Source of the DNA: Rhizobium sp. Root1334 | Lineage (GTDB): Bacteria > Pseudomonadota > Alphaproteobacteria > Rhizobiales > Rhizobiaceae | NCBI RefSeq assembly: GCF_001426665.1 | Contig: NZ_LMEY01000003.1 | Coordinates: 44,966 to 83,189, forward strand | DNA: 38,224 nt | Direction: 5' to 3' | Shown: positions 15,054-23,879 of the stretch, one piece after another | Position numbering within the stretch: the stretch's first letter is position 1 | How the letters are laid out: each line of letters starts with the position of its first letter | Translations under genes and position numbers: made by a program | Notes under the pieces: model-generated | The model's input: only the letters and a program-made list of their open reading frames with translations | Databases searched by the model: none | What the model was told of the DNA's origin: nothing

Positions 15054-16703
15054 ATGAAATTCCATACCCTGACGGCCGTTGCGGCCCTCATGCTCGGCGC
15101 AGCGCCCGCCGCCGCCGAAACCGTCCTGACCGTGAATATCGAACCCGCGACGACGTGGGTGCGCAACTTCAACCCCTTCAACCAGACGTCGGCGCGCCAG
15201 AGCACGCTTGACTTCATTTACGAGCCGCTGGTCGTCTTCAATCAGTTCGACAGCAACAAGCCGGTCTTCCGTCTTGCCGAGAGCTTCAAGCTCGCCGACG
15301 ACCTGAAGAACATCGAATTCAAGCTGCGCGCCAACCTGAAATGGTCCGATGGCCAGCCGTTGACTGCCGAGGACGTGAAGTTCAGTTTCGACCTCGTCAA
15401 AAAATTCCCCGCACTCGATTTCGTCAGCATCTGGACGCAGATCGATGGCGTCGAAGTTGTCGATCCGCAAACCGTGCGCTTCACCATGAAGCAGCCGACC
15501 TCGATTGCCGCCGAAACGCTGGTGCAGATCCCGATCGTGCCTGCGCACGCCTGGAAGGATATTGCCGATCCCGTCACCTTCCCGAACGAGACGCCGGTCG
15601 GCAGCGGCCCGATGACGGAGATTGCCCGTTTCACTGGCCAGACCTACGACCAATGCCGCAACCCGAACTATTGGGACACGGCGACCCTGAAGGTTGGCTG
15701 CATGCGCTTTCCGCAGCTGGCCGACAACAACCAGATCCTGACTGCGACGGTGGACGGAACGCTCGACTGGGGCGTCTCCTTCATTCCTGACATTGAGAAA
15801 GTCTATATCGCCAAGAACCCGGAGCACTTTCACTACTGGTATTCGCCTAGCAGCATGGTGGCGTTCGTCTTCAACCAGGAGAGTGCCAATGCCGACAACC
15901 GCAAGGCCTTTTCCGACCTGAAGTTCCGCCAGGCGGTTTCCATGGCGCTCGACCGGCAGGGCATGGTCGATATCGCCGGCTACGGCTATCCGACGTTGAA
16001 CCAGGATCCGGGACTGATGGGCGAGCTTTACAAGGCCTGGGCCGATCCGGCGGTGACGGCCGAGTTTGGCAAGTTCGCGACCTATGATGAGGCGGCGGCT
16101 ACGGCCCTGCTTGACGAGGCGGGTTACGTCGACAAGGACGGCGATGGCATGCGCGACAATCCCGATGGCACCAAGATCGCCTTTTCGGTTATCGTGCCAT
16201 CGAGCTGGACCGACTGGATCGACACAGTCAACATTGCGATCGACAACATGAAGGCGGTCGGCATCGACGCAAAGATCGAGACGCCGGAAGAAGCCGTCTG
16301 GAGCCAGAACCTGATTTCCGGCAAGTTTGATGCCGCCATCAACAGCCTTCCGGCCTCCGCCTCACCCTACTATGCCTACAAGCGCGCCTTCACCGAGGCC
16401 GACAAAGGCAAGACGCGCTTCACCTCGCAGCGTTGGTTCAATGCGGATGTTGAAAAGCTGATCGGTGAGTTCACCCACACGGCCGATCCCGGAAAACAGA
16501 AGGAAATCATGAACACGGCGCAGCGCATCGTTGCGGAGAACCTGCCGCTGATGCCGGTGTTCAACAATCCGAACTGGTACCAGTACAACACCGCCCGGTT
16601 CACAGGCTGGTCGACGAAAGAAAATCCTTTCGCCAACCCGTCGATCACCAAGAATAACCGTGCGCGTCTGCTGAACCTACTGGCTCTCCAGCCGGTCCAG
16701 TGA
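15054..16703 (+). CDS. SBP_bac_5 substrate-binding protein, probable chitooligosaccharide binder
   Basis: This 549-residue periplasmic protein has a signal peptide, MKFHTLTAVAALMLGAAPAA, cleaved near A21 before ETVLTVNIEP. ATG 15054 is preferred over GTG 15045 because AGGAG at 15041-15045 is 8 nt upstream of it. Family landmarks are the FNPFNQTSARQSTLDFIYEP opening and LTAEDVKFSFDLVKKFPALD. Members of this family bind peptides but also cellobiose and chitooligosaccharides; the FNPF opening and the linkage to a GH20 enzyme favour a GlcNAc oligomer. A GC hairpin follows the gene. Confidence 0.87.
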   Translation: MKFHTLTAVAALMLGAAPAAAETVLTVNIEPATTWVRNFNPFNQTSARQSTLDFIYEPLVVFNQFDSNKPVFRLAESFKLADDLKNIEFKLRANLKWSDGQPLTAEDVKFSFDLVKKFPALDFVSIWTQIDGVEVVDPQTVRFTMKQPTSIAAETLVQIPIVPAHAWKDIADPVTFPNETPVGSGPMTEIARFTGQTYDQCRNPNYWDTATLKVGCMRFPQLADNNQILTATVDGTLDWGVSFIPDIEKVYIAKNPEHFHYWYSPSSMVAFVFNQESANADNRKAFSDLKFRQAVSMALDRQGMVDIAGYGYPTLNQDPGLMGELYKAWADPAVTAEFGKFATYDEAAATALLDEAGYVDKDGDGMRDNPDGTKIAFSVIVPSSWTDWIDTVNIAIDNMKAVGIDAKIETPEEAVWSQNLISGKFDAAINSLPASASPYYAYKRAFTEADKGKTRFTSQRWFNADVEKLIGEFTHTADPGKQKEIMNTAQRIVAENLPLMPVFNNPNWYQYNTARFTGWSTKENPFANPSITKNNRARLLNLLALQPVQ

Positions 16704-16718
16704 TCCACTTATAGAGGA

Positions 16719-16743
16719 GGCGGGGACCGTAATAGGCCCCGCC
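16719..16743 (+). promoter_or_regulatory. Intercistronic hairpin before the permease gene
   Basis: GGCGGGG (16719-16725) pairs with CCCCGCC (16737-16743). A Shine-Dalgarno-like AGAGGAGG sits at its 5' base, 34 nt from the permease ATG at 16755, so folding of the stem could bring it into working distance or partly hide it. Either effect on permease translation is inference. Confidence 0.5.
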
Positions 16744-16754
16744 GGTTCCAAACA

Positions 16755-17735
16755 ATGCCCTTTCTGCTCCGCCGCATCCTGTTCTATCTGGCTGCCTTCG
16801 TTGCTGCGGCAACGATCAATTTCTTCCTTCCCCGCCTGATGCCCGGCGATCCGGTGGCGCTGATGTTTTCCTCGGCTGCCTCGGAATTGCCGCCGGAAAG
16901 CCTGGAAGCCCTGAAGCTTACGTTCGGTTTCGTCGATGGGCCGCTCTGGAAGCAGTATCTCACCTATCTTTCTTCCATTTTTACAGGCGACCTCGGCGTC
17001 TCGGTGAAATATTTCCCGCTGCCGGTAACGGATCTGCTCGGGCGGGCGCTGCTGTGGACCGTCGGCCTGGTCGGCACGGCGACGCTTGTCAGTTTCGTGC
17101 TCGGCAGCTTCCTTGGCATGGTCGCGGCCTGGCGCCGCGGCAGCCGTCTCGACGTGGTGCTCTCGGTTTCGGCGATTTTTGCCACGTCCATTCCAGCGGT
17201 CGTCACGTCGCTCGTCGCGCTGTTCGTCTTCGGCTTCACGCTCGGATGGTTCCCCACCGGTTACGCGCATGACCCGGCGCTCGACCCGTCCTTCAGCCTC
17301 GCCTTCTTCGCCAGCGTTGCCCACCACGCCATCCTGCCGCTCATCACGCTCTGCTTTGTGTTGACCGGCGGCTTCACCGTGACCATGCGCAACAACATGA
17401 TCAACCTGCTTGGGCAGGACTATGTGGTGATGGCCCGCGCCAAGGGGCTTTCCGACCGGCGGGTCATGGTCTGGTATGCGGCTCGCAACGCGCTGCTGCC
17501 GACGGTCTCAAGCCTTGCCATTGCGCTTGGCACCGTGCTCGGCGGCTCGCTGGTGACGGAGGTGGTGTTCAACTATCCCGGCCTTGGCAACACGCTCTAC
17601 CAGGCGATCCTTGCCCGTGACTACCCGGTCATCCAAGGCCAGCTCCTCGTCATGACCGCCGCCATGCTGGTCTCCAATTTCATCGTCGATGTCAGCTATG
17701 TGCTGCTTGACCCGCGTCTAAAGGGGAGTGGCTGA
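16755..17735 (+). CDS. ABC permease, DppB-like, of the chitooligosaccharide-type importer
   Basis: This 326-residue permease begins MPFLLRRILFYLAAFVAAAT, the standard N-terminus of the DppB/OppB group, followed by FFLPRLMPGDPV. The conserved loop is QDYVVMARAKGLSDRRVMVW, and VVFNYPGLGNTLYQAI near the end is the family's C-terminal signature. It lies 51 bp after the binding-protein gene, with a hairpin between them and only a weak direct ribosome site. It forms the channel with the next gene product. Confidence 0.9.
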   Translation: MPFLLRRILFYLAAFVAAATINFFLPRLMPGDPVALMFSSAASELPPESLEALKLTFGFVDGPLWKQYLTYLSSIFTGDLGVSVKYFPLPVTDLLGRALLWTVGLVGTATLVSFVLGSFLGMVAAWRRGSRLDVVLSVSAIFATSIPAVVTSLVALFVFGFTLGWFPTGYAHDPALDPSFSLAFFASVAHHAILPLITLCFVLTGGFTVTMRNNMINLLGQDYVVMARAKGLSDRRVMVWYAARNALLPTVSSLAIALGTVLGGSLVTEVVFNYPGLGNTLYQAILARDYPVIQGQLLVMTAAMLVSNFIVDVSYVLLDPRLKGSG

Positions 17736-17736
17736 G

Positions 17737-18627
17737 ATGGGCCAGCTCTGGATCGGCCTTCGCCGCAATCGCAAGGCATTTATCGGCCTTGCCATCGTGC
17801 TCCTCATCCTGCTGGTCGCGCTCGCCGCGCCGCTCTTGACGGAGTACAATCCGGCCGCCCGTACGGGCCGCCCGCACCAGCCACCCTCGGCCGAGCACAT
17901 TCTCGGCACGACCCGTCTCGGGCAGGACGTCTGGGCGCGCCTGATCTACGGCGCGCAGACCTCGCTTGCCGTGGGCTTTGCGGCCGGGCTTCTCATCACG
18001 GTTGTCGGTACGACACTCGGCATCGTCGCCGGCTATCGCGGCGGCAAGACGGACGAGGTGATCAGCTTCTTCACCAACATGGTGCTGGTCGTTCCGAACC
18101 TGCCGTTGCTGCTCGTCATCGCCTCCTTCGTCGGACAGGCGGGGCCGATGGTCATCGCGCTCATCCTCGGTCTCACCTCCTGGGCCTGGGGCGCGCGCGT
18201 CACGCGGGCCGAAACGCTCTCCGTCAAGCAGAGGGATTTTGTGAAAGCCGCAGAGATGATGGGCGAGCCGCAATGGCGCATCATGGCGTTCGAAATTCTC
18301 CCGAACGTCTTTTCCATCGTCGGCATCAATTTCATCGGCAGCGTCATCTTCGCGGTCATCACTGAGGCAACGCTGGAATTCCTCGGGCTCGGTGATCCCA
18401 ACGTGATCTCCTGGGGCACCATGCTCTACAACGCCCAGAAGGCCTCGGCGCTATCGGTCGGCGCCTGGTGGGATATCCTGGCGCCGTGCCTGGCGCTGGC
18501 GCTGCTCGGTATTGGTCTGTCGCTTCTCAACTTCGCGGTGGACGAGATCGCCAATCCGCGGCTGCGCACCGGCGGTCGTCTCGCCCGCTGGACAAGCCTC
18601 GTCAAATCCGGGGAGGGACGCCTGTGA
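17737..18627 (+). CDS. ABC permease, DppC-like, of the chitooligosaccharide-type importer
   Basis: This 296-residue permease starts at ATG 17737, one base after the previous stop, with AAGGGGAG upstream; an in-frame GTG at 17728 is less likely. Landmarks are the N-terminal RRNRKAFIGLAIVLLILL helix, the HILGTTRLGQDVWARLIYGA stretch, the loop RDFVKAAEMMGEPQWRIMAF and EATLEFLGLGDPNVISWG. The stop overlaps the start of the next gene. Confidence 0.9.
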   Translation: MGQLWIGLRRNRKAFIGLAIVLLILLVALAAPLLTEYNPAARTGRPHQPPSAEHILGTTRLGQDVWARLIYGAQTSLAVGFAAGLLITVVGTTLGIVAGYRGGKTDEVISFFTNMVLVVPNLPLLLVIASFVGQAGPMVIALILGLTSWAWGARVTRAETLSVKQRDFVKAAEMMGEPQWRIMAFEILPNVFSIVGINFIGSVIFAVITEATLEFLGLGDPNVISWGTMLYNAQKASALSVGAWWDILAPCLALALLGIGLSLLNFAVDEIANPRLRTGGRLARWTSLVKSGEGRL

Positions 18628-19427
18628 GTGATGCTCTGCTTTCCGTCAGCAATCTGACGATCGACTATATTGGCGCAGAGACGGATTTCCGCGCGGTGGA
18701 CGACGTCTCCTTCGACGTCGCGCCGGGCGAGGTTTTCGGGCTCGCGGGCGAATCGGGCTGCGGCAAGAGCACCATCGCTTTTGCCGTCAGCCGGCTGCAT
18801 GCCCCACCGGCCTTGATCCGCAAGGGCAGCCAGATCCGCCTTGCCGGCCGCGATGTGCTCCGCCTTAACCGCAAGGACCTGGCCGATTTCCGCTGGCGGG
18901 AGGTGGCGATGGTGTTCCAGAGCGCCATGAACTCACTGAACCCGGTGTTGCGGATTGAAGAGCAGTTCTACGACGTGCTGCGCACCCATACGGGCTGCAC
19001 GCGCAACGAGGCGCGTGCTCGCACCGCCGAGATGCTGAAGCTTGTCGACATCAAGCCGGAGCGCATGCGCGACTATCCGCACCAGTTCTCCGGCGGTATG
19101 CGCCAGCGCATCGTCATCGCCATCTGCCTGGCGCTTGATCCGAAGCTCGTCGTCATGGACGAGCCGACGACGGCGCTGGACGTCGTCGTGCAGCGCGAGA
19201 TCCTTCAGCGCATCGACGAATTGCGCCGTCAGCGCGGTTTCTCGGTTCTCTTCATCACCCACGACCTTGGCCTGATGGTGCAGTTCTGCGATCGCATCGG
19301 TGTCATGTTGTCGGGCAAGATGGTGGAGCAAGGGCCGTCGGAAGCGATCTTCCGCGCGCCGCAACACGATTATACGAAGAGGCTCTGGGCCTCGTTCCCC
19401 TCACTCAAGGGAGGTGTGCTCGGATGA
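18624..19427 (+). CDS. Oligopeptide-type ABC ATPase (first) of the chitooligosaccharide importer
   Basis: This 267-residue ATPase starts at a GTG that overlaps the previous stop (GTGA), with GGGGAGGGA upstream. Walker A is GESGCGKST at residues 42-50, the signature is FSGGMRQR with Met in the usual Gln place, Walker B is VVMDEPTTALD, and the switch is ITHD. The Met form of the signature is common in the DppD group. The C-terminal segment HDYTKRLWASFP fits the family. Confidence 0.88.
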   Translation: MSDALLSVSNLTIDYIGAETDFRAVDDVSFDVAPGEVFGLAGESGCGKSTIAFAVSRLHAPPALIRKGSQIRLAGRDVLRLNRKDLADFRWREVAMVFQSAMNSLNPVLRIEEQFYDVLRTHTGCTRNEARARTAEMLKLVDIKPERMRDYPHQFSGGMRQRIVIAICLALDPKLVVMDEPTTALDVVVQREILQRIDELRRQRGFSVLFITHDLGLMVQFCDRIGVMLSGKMVEQGPSEAIFRAPQHDYTKRLWASFPSLKGGVLG

Positions 19428-20323
19428 ACGCCCCACTTCTGCGTTTTGACAATGTCAACAAGGTCTTCGGCAGTCCGGCAGGCGGGGTGCACGCCGCGCG
19501 CGCCGTCAATTTTTCGCTCCATAGCGGGCGAGCGCTTGCCCTCGTCGGGGAATCGGGCAGCGGCAAGACGACATGCGCCCGCATGGCCATGCTCGAATAC
19601 TTGCCGTCGGGCGGCCAAGTCCTGTTCAAGGGCGAGCCGACGGCGGCGCGGCGCGGCCGCGATCTTGCCGCCTACCGGCAGGCCGTGCAGATGATTTTCC
19701 AGGATCCCTTCGCCTCGCTCAATCCCGCGCACACCATCGCCTATCACCTGAAGCGTACCCTGCGCCTGCATCGCCCGGATATCCGCTCGGCGGATCTGGA
19801 TGCGGCGGTCGAAGAACAACTTGCCGGCGTCAAGCTCGACCCGGCGCTCGTCACGCCGAAATATCCGCACGAGCTTTCCGGCGGTCAGCGCCAGCGCGTC
19901 AATATCGCCCGTGCGCTTTCGGCCCGGCCGCAGATTCTCGTCGCCGACGAGCCGACCTCGATGCTGGACGTATCGGTGCGCCTCGGCGTCTTGAACCTGC
20001 TGAACGAGATGAAGACGAAGCGCAATCTCGGCCTGCTCTACATCACCCACGACATCGCCACCGCCCGCTACGTGGCAGAAGACATCGCGGTCATGTATAG
20101 CGGCCAGATTGTCGAATGGGGCGCTTGCAGCGCGGTGATCGACAATCCGCAGCATCCCTATACGAAGCTCCTGCTTTCGGCCGTGCCCGACCCCGAGCGC
20201 CGCTTCTCCGACGCCGCCTCGCGGATCGATCCAAGCGCGGTGGACGCCGTTCGCCGCATGGCGGCAAAGGAACAGAGCACAATCGTCAAGGCGGGCGAAA
20301 ACCACTTCTCGCTTGCGATCTAA
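19424..20323 (+). CDS. Oligopeptide-type ABC ATPase (second) of the chitooligosaccharide importer
   Basis: This 299-residue ATPase overlaps the previous gene by 4 bp. Walker A is GESGSGKTT (42-50), the signature is LSGGQRQR, Walker B is ILVADEPTSMLD, and the switch is ITHD. The tail contains HPYTKLLLSAVPDPERRF, the oligopeptide/dipeptide C-terminal motif. It ends the operon. A 6-bp hairpin (20335-20350) lies close after the stop without a T-run. Confidence 0.88.
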   Translation: MNAPLLRFDNVNKVFGSPAGGVHAARAVNFSLHSGRALALVGESGSGKTTCARMAMLEYLPSGGQVLFKGEPTAARRGRDLAAYRQAVQMIFQDPFASLNPAHTIAYHLKRTLRLHRPDIRSADLDAAVEEQLAGVKLDPALVTPKYPHELSGGQRQRVNIARALSARPQILVADEPTSMLDVSVRLGVLNLLNEMKTKRNLGLLYITHDIATARYVAEDIAVMYSGQIVEWGACSAVIDNPQHPYTKLLLSAVPDPERRFSDAASRIDPSAVDAVRRMAAKEQSTIVKAGENHFSLAI

Positions 20324-20701
20324 CCCAGCGCGCCGGCGCTTGGCAGCGCCCTGATCAGAAAATCCGCAGCGCTACCATGCACGCCGAATCGAGACCTTTT
20401 GGATCTTTTCCTTCGGCGTGCTTCCCTTTTTCCGCAGGATGCAAACAGAAAATCTCTGCCAATCTGGCCTGTCAGGATTAAATCCGGTGATCGGCAAATT
20501 TAACAGTGCTCCCCGAGCGAGGCGTCGAGAAACGCGGCTAAAAGTCCGAAATCGTCTCGATCCATAATCATATGCATATGAAATCCCGTTTGATATTTCA
20601 TTTTACATTACCATTTGGCATGACAAACTGAGACCAGCTGTTGTGTCAGTCATCATGTGCCGGTTCTTTGGGAGCATGCCGGTCATTCAGGGAGGAGAGT
20701 T
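20324..20701. promoter_or_regulatory. Intergenic region between the chitooligosaccharide operon and the HAAT operon
   Basis: This 378-bp interval has no credible gene. GGCGCT (20335-20340) and AGCGCC (20345-20350) form a small hairpin near the operon end. The second half is AT-rich and includes the perfect palindrome at 20569-20580, listed separately. This half presumably holds the promoter of the livK-like gene; I could not assign its boxes. Confidence 0.5.
20569..20580. promoter_or_regulatory. Perfect 12-bp palindrome upstream of the livK-like gene
   Basis: CATATGCATATG is perfectly self-complementary and lies in AT-rich DNA 122 bp before the start of the binding-protein gene. Its position and symmetry suit an operator for a dimeric regulator, but no regulator gene is adjacent and the family is unknown. 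Confidence 0.35.
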
Positions 20702-21874
20702 ATGAAACGGGCCATCATCGCCGCGTTCGCGGCCATCATCATGGGCAGCGGTGCCTATGCAGACACGATCAAGATCGGCGTTGTCGGCCCCTTCTCCGGG
20801 CCATTTGCGTTACAGGGCAAGAACTTTAAAGCCGGCATCGACGCCTATATGGCGATGAACGGGACAACGATCGGCGACGACACAATCGAGATCATCTACC
20901 GCGACCTCCCGGCAGCCGACCCTGCGCAATCCAAGGCGCTGGCGCAGGAACTGGTGGTCAAGGAAAAGGTGCAATATCTCGCAGGCTTCTACTTCACGCC
21001 TGATGCTATGGCCGTCACGCCGATCCTCAAGCAGGCAAACGTGCCACTGGTCGTCATGAATGCTGCGACGTCGGCAATCGTCACCAAAAGCCCGCTGGTC
21101 GTGCGCACCTCCTTCACCACCTGGCAGACTTCCACGCCGATCGCCAAGGTCGCGCATGACGCAGGTGTTGCCAAGGTTATCTCCATCGTCAGCGACTATG
21201 GCCCGGGCATTGACGCCGAAAACGCATTCAAAGCCGGCTTCGAGAAAGAGGGCGGGGCTGTCATCGAGGCGATCCGCATGCCGCTGTCCACCAATGACTT
21301 CAGCCCGATCATGCAACGCATCAAGGATTCCGGGGCACAGGGCGTTTTCGCCTTCCTGCCGTCTGGCCCAACGACGCTTGGCTTCGTCAAGGCCTACAAT
21401 GAAAACGGTCTCAAGGCTGTGGGCATCAAATTTTTCGCGCCCGGCGACTTGACGCAGGAATCCGACCTGCCGGCTCTTGGTGATGCGGCCCTCGGCATCC
21501 AGACCACGTTCCACTATGCGGTTTCCCACGATTCTCCGGAGAACAAGGCCTTTGTCGAAGCGGCTTCCAAGGCAATCGGCAATCCGGCCGAGCTTTCGTT
21601 CCCCTCGGTTGGTGCCTTCGACGGCATGAACGTCATCTACAAGATGATCGAAGCGACCGGTGGCGAGCAGGATGCGCAAAAAGCGGTCGATGCGGTCAAG
21701 GGCCTCTCCTGGGTCAGCCCGCGCGGCCCGGTTTCAATCGATCCGGAATCGCGCCACATCACGCAAAACATCTATCTGCGCGAAGTCATGAAGGCTGATG
21801 ACGGTACCTATTATAACAAGGAAATCCAGACGTTCGAAAAGCAGGGCGATCCCGGGCTTGCGGCCATCAAGTAG
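20702..21874 (+). CDS. HAAT-family ABC substrate-binding protein, LivK-like
   Basis: This 390-residue protein belongs to the branched-chain amino acid binding family (Peripla_BP_6). The signal peptide MKRAIIAAFAAIIMGSGAYA is followed by DTIKIGVVGPFSGPFALQGK, the classic first strand and ligand loop. ATG 20702 has a strong GGGAGGAGAG. The two-lobe fold shows VQYLAGFYFTPDAMAV and VGAFDGMNVIYKMIEATGG. The family transports leucine-type amino acids but also amides, urea, aromatic acids and sulfonate-related compounds, so the ligand is open. It is first of five importer genes and is followed by a two-part hairpin. Confidence 0.9.
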   Translation: MKRAIIAAFAAIIMGSGAYADTIKIGVVGPFSGPFALQGKNFKAGIDAYMAMNGTTIGDDTIEIIYRDLPAADPAQSKALAQELVVKEKVQYLAGFYFTPDAMAVTPILKQANVPLVVMNAATSAIVTKSPLVVRTSFTTWQTSTPIAKVAHDAGVAKVISIVSDYGPGIDAENAFKAGFEKEGGAVIEAIRMPLSTNDFSPIMQRIKDSGAQGVFAFLPSGPTTLGFVKAYNENGLKAVGIKFFAPGDLTQESDLPALGDAALGIQTTFHYAVSHDSPENKAFVEAASKAIGNPAELSFPSVGAFDGMNVIYKMIEATGGEQDAQKAVDAVKGLSWVSPRGPVSIDPESRHITQNIYLREVMKADDGTYYNKEIQTFEKQGDPGLAAIK

Positions 21875-21950
21875 ACCGCTAAAGCACATCGTATCGGTGC
21901 GTAACGAGGCAGATCGCACCGCCTGTACCTTGCACCATTTTCTTGCGATA

Positions 21951-21982
21951 GCGGGGGAAGGGAGGATACTCCCATCTCCCGC
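21951..21982 (+). promoter_or_regulatory. Intercistronic hairpin between livK-like and livH-like genes
   Basis: An outer stem GCGGG/CCCGC (21951-21955 with 21978-21982) encloses an inner stem GGGAG/CTCCC (21960-21964 with 21969-21973) across a 4-nt internal loop on each side. It lies in the 132-bp gap after the binding-protein gene. Confidence 0.45.
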
Positions 21983-22006
21983 AGACAACCGGATGGACAT
22001 CGCGCG

Positions 22007-22870
22007 ATGCAGACAGTCTTCAGCATAGCCATCGACGCATTTGCCTATGGCATGGTGCTCTTCGTCATTTCAATCGGCCTTTCCGTCACCATGGGCCTGA
22101 TGCGCGTCGTCAATCTGGCCCATGGCGCCTTTGCCATGATCGGCGGTTACATCGCCTCCTATGCGGCACAGAATCTCGGCCTGGGTTATGCGGTGGCCGT
22201 TCTTCTCGCCGTTGTCGGCACGGTGATCATAGCCATTCCGATCGAACGGCTGCTCTACCGGCGAATTTACGGCGCCCCTGAGTTGACGCAGGTCTTGATG
22301 ACCATCGGCATCACCTTCTGCATCATCGGCATCGCCAATTATGTCTTCGGCCCGACGCTGAAGACGATACCATTGCCCCCGGCGCTCCAGGGCTCAACTG
22401 ACCTTGGGTTTCGCTCTATTGCCGTGCACCGCCTGTTTGCCATCGTCTGCGGCCTCGCCGTTGCCGGCGGACTTTGGTACGCCATCGAAAAAACGGCGTT
22501 CGGCGTCAAACTGCGCGCCTCCGTCGACAATGCTTCCATGGCAGCCGCTCTCGGCGTGCGCACGGAAATCATCTATGCGGTCAGTTTCGCGGTTGCGGTG
22601 GGTCTTGCCGCCTTCGGCGGCGTACTGGGTGCAGAGCTGCTACCCGTCGAGCCCTACTATGCGCTGCGTTACATGGTGACCTTCCTGGTCGTCGTCTCCG
22701 TCGGCGGCGCCGGCTCCATTCCCGGCGCGCTTCTCGCCTGTCTCGTGCTTGGCGGCATCGATACGACCGGCCGCTACCTCATGCCGGAATTCGGCGAATT
22801 CTTCTTCTACCTCGCGGTCATCGCCATCATCTGCATTTTCCCGCATGGCCTTGCCGGGCGGGCACGCTAG
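22007..22870 (+). CDS. HAAT-family ABC permease, LivH-like
   Basis: This 287-residue inner-membrane permease shows the LivH opening QTVFSIAIDAFAYGMVLFVI and the motif GLMRVVNLAHGAFAMIGGYI. The later segment GVKLRASVDNASMAAALGVR is the cytoplasmic loop that contacts the ATPases. Several strongly hydrophobic helices span the protein. The ribosome site before ATG 22007 is weak. It works with the LivM-like partner encoded next. Confidence 0.9.
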   Translation: MQTVFSIAIDAFAYGMVLFVISIGLSVTMGLMRVVNLAHGAFAMIGGYIASYAAQNLGLGYAVAVLLAVVGTVIIAIPIERLLYRRIYGAPELTQVLMTIGITFCIIGIANYVFGPTLKTIPLPPALQGSTDLGFRSIAVHRLFAIVCGLAVAGGLWYAIEKTAFGVKLRASVDNASMAAALGVRTEIIYAVSFAVAVGLAAFGGVLGAELLPVEPYYALRYMVTFLVVVSVGGAGSIPGALLACLVLGGIDTTGRYLMPEFGEFFFYLAVIAIICIFPHGLAGRAR

Positions 22871-22871
22871 G

Positions 22872-23879
22872 ATGACGCTCATTATGAACACTGAAACGGT
22901 CGTAATAAAGTCGCGGCAGAAGACTACTATCGGCCGCGACCTGATCGGCATCGGCGCCATCCTTATTGTCGCTGTGCTTGGCTACCTGCTGTTTCCGGAC
23001 AATCTCGCGCTCCTGACCCGGATCATCGCCATTGCGCTTCTTGTCCTGTCGCTCGATCTCGTCACCGGCTATTGCGGCGTGGCGACCCTTGGTCATGCCG
23101 CCCTGTTCGGCTCCGGCGCCTATGCCGCGGGCATTGCGGCAGCGCATTACGGTATCACCAGCCCCGTGCTGATGACGCTTGCCGGTATTCTTGGTGGAGC
23201 GATTGCTGGCCTTATCTGTGGCGTGATCATCCTGCGGGCACATGGATTGCCGCAACTCGTCCTGTCGATTTCGCTGATCTATCTGTTCCACGAATTCGCC
23301 AACAAAGCCTCATCATGGACGGGCGGCAGCGATGGCTTGTCAGGAATTTCACCCGATCCGCTGTTCGGCGCCTACGAGTTCGACCTCTGGGGCCAGACGG
23401 CTTACATCTTCGGTGTCGCTCTGCTGCTCGTTGTCTTCGTCCTACTGCGCTTTCTCGTCCGCTCACCATTCGGGATGCTTTGCCGGGGCATCAAGGAAGA
23501 TCCTTTGCGCATCATGGCCATGGGCGCCTCGCCGAAGATCGCACTGATCAAGATGTACATCATTTCTGGTGCGGTCGCGGGCGTTGGCGGTGCGTTGAAT
23601 GCGATCTCGACGCAGGTCGTCGGTCTCGACAGCCTCTCCTTTACGCAATCGGCCGAAGCGCTGGTCATGCTGGTTCTGGGTGGCACCGGCTCACTGTTCG
23701 GTGCGCTGATGGGCACGGTCGTCTTCATGCTGTTCGAAGACTACGTTTCGGCCGCCAATCCCTTCCACTGGCTGACCATGGTTGGTGTTCTGCTGATTGC
23801 TGTCGTCCTGTTCGCGCCGAAAGGCCTTTACGGCACGGCCGCCGGTTTCATCGCCCGCCGTATGGAGAAACGCTCGTGA
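22872..23879 (+). CDS. HAAT-family ABC permease, LivM-like
   Basis: This permease is 335 residues from ATG 22872; a second in-frame ATG at 22884 is an equally possible start, with AGGATG serving as its ribosome site. LivM landmarks are LVLSLDLVTGYCGVATLGHAALFGSGAYA split by the usual Gly-rich turn, the loop CRGIKEDPLRIMAMGASPK, and GTGSLFGALMGTVVF near the end. The stop overlaps the next start. Confidence 0.89.
   Translation: MTLIMNTETVVIKSRQKTTIGRDLIGIGAILIVAVLGYLLFPDNLALLTRIIAIALLVLSLDLVTGYCGVATLGHAALFGSGAYAAGIAAAHYGITSPVLMTLAGILGGAIAGLICGVIILRAHGLPQLVLSISLIYLFHEFANKASSWTGGSDGLSGISPDPLFGAYEFDLWGQTAYIFGVALLLVVFVLLRFLVRSPFGMLCRGIKEDPLRIMAMGASPKIALIKMYIISGAVAGVGGALNAISTQVVGLDSLSFTQSAEALVMLVLGGTGSLFGALMGTVVFMLFEDYVSAANPFHWLTMVGVLLIAVVLFAPKGLYGTAAGFIARRMEKRS

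Noticed and set aside
20335..20350. GGCGCT/AGCGCC hairpin after the chitooligosaccharide operon as terminator
   Set aside because: The stem is only 6 bp and no T-run follows; noted in the intergenic entry only.
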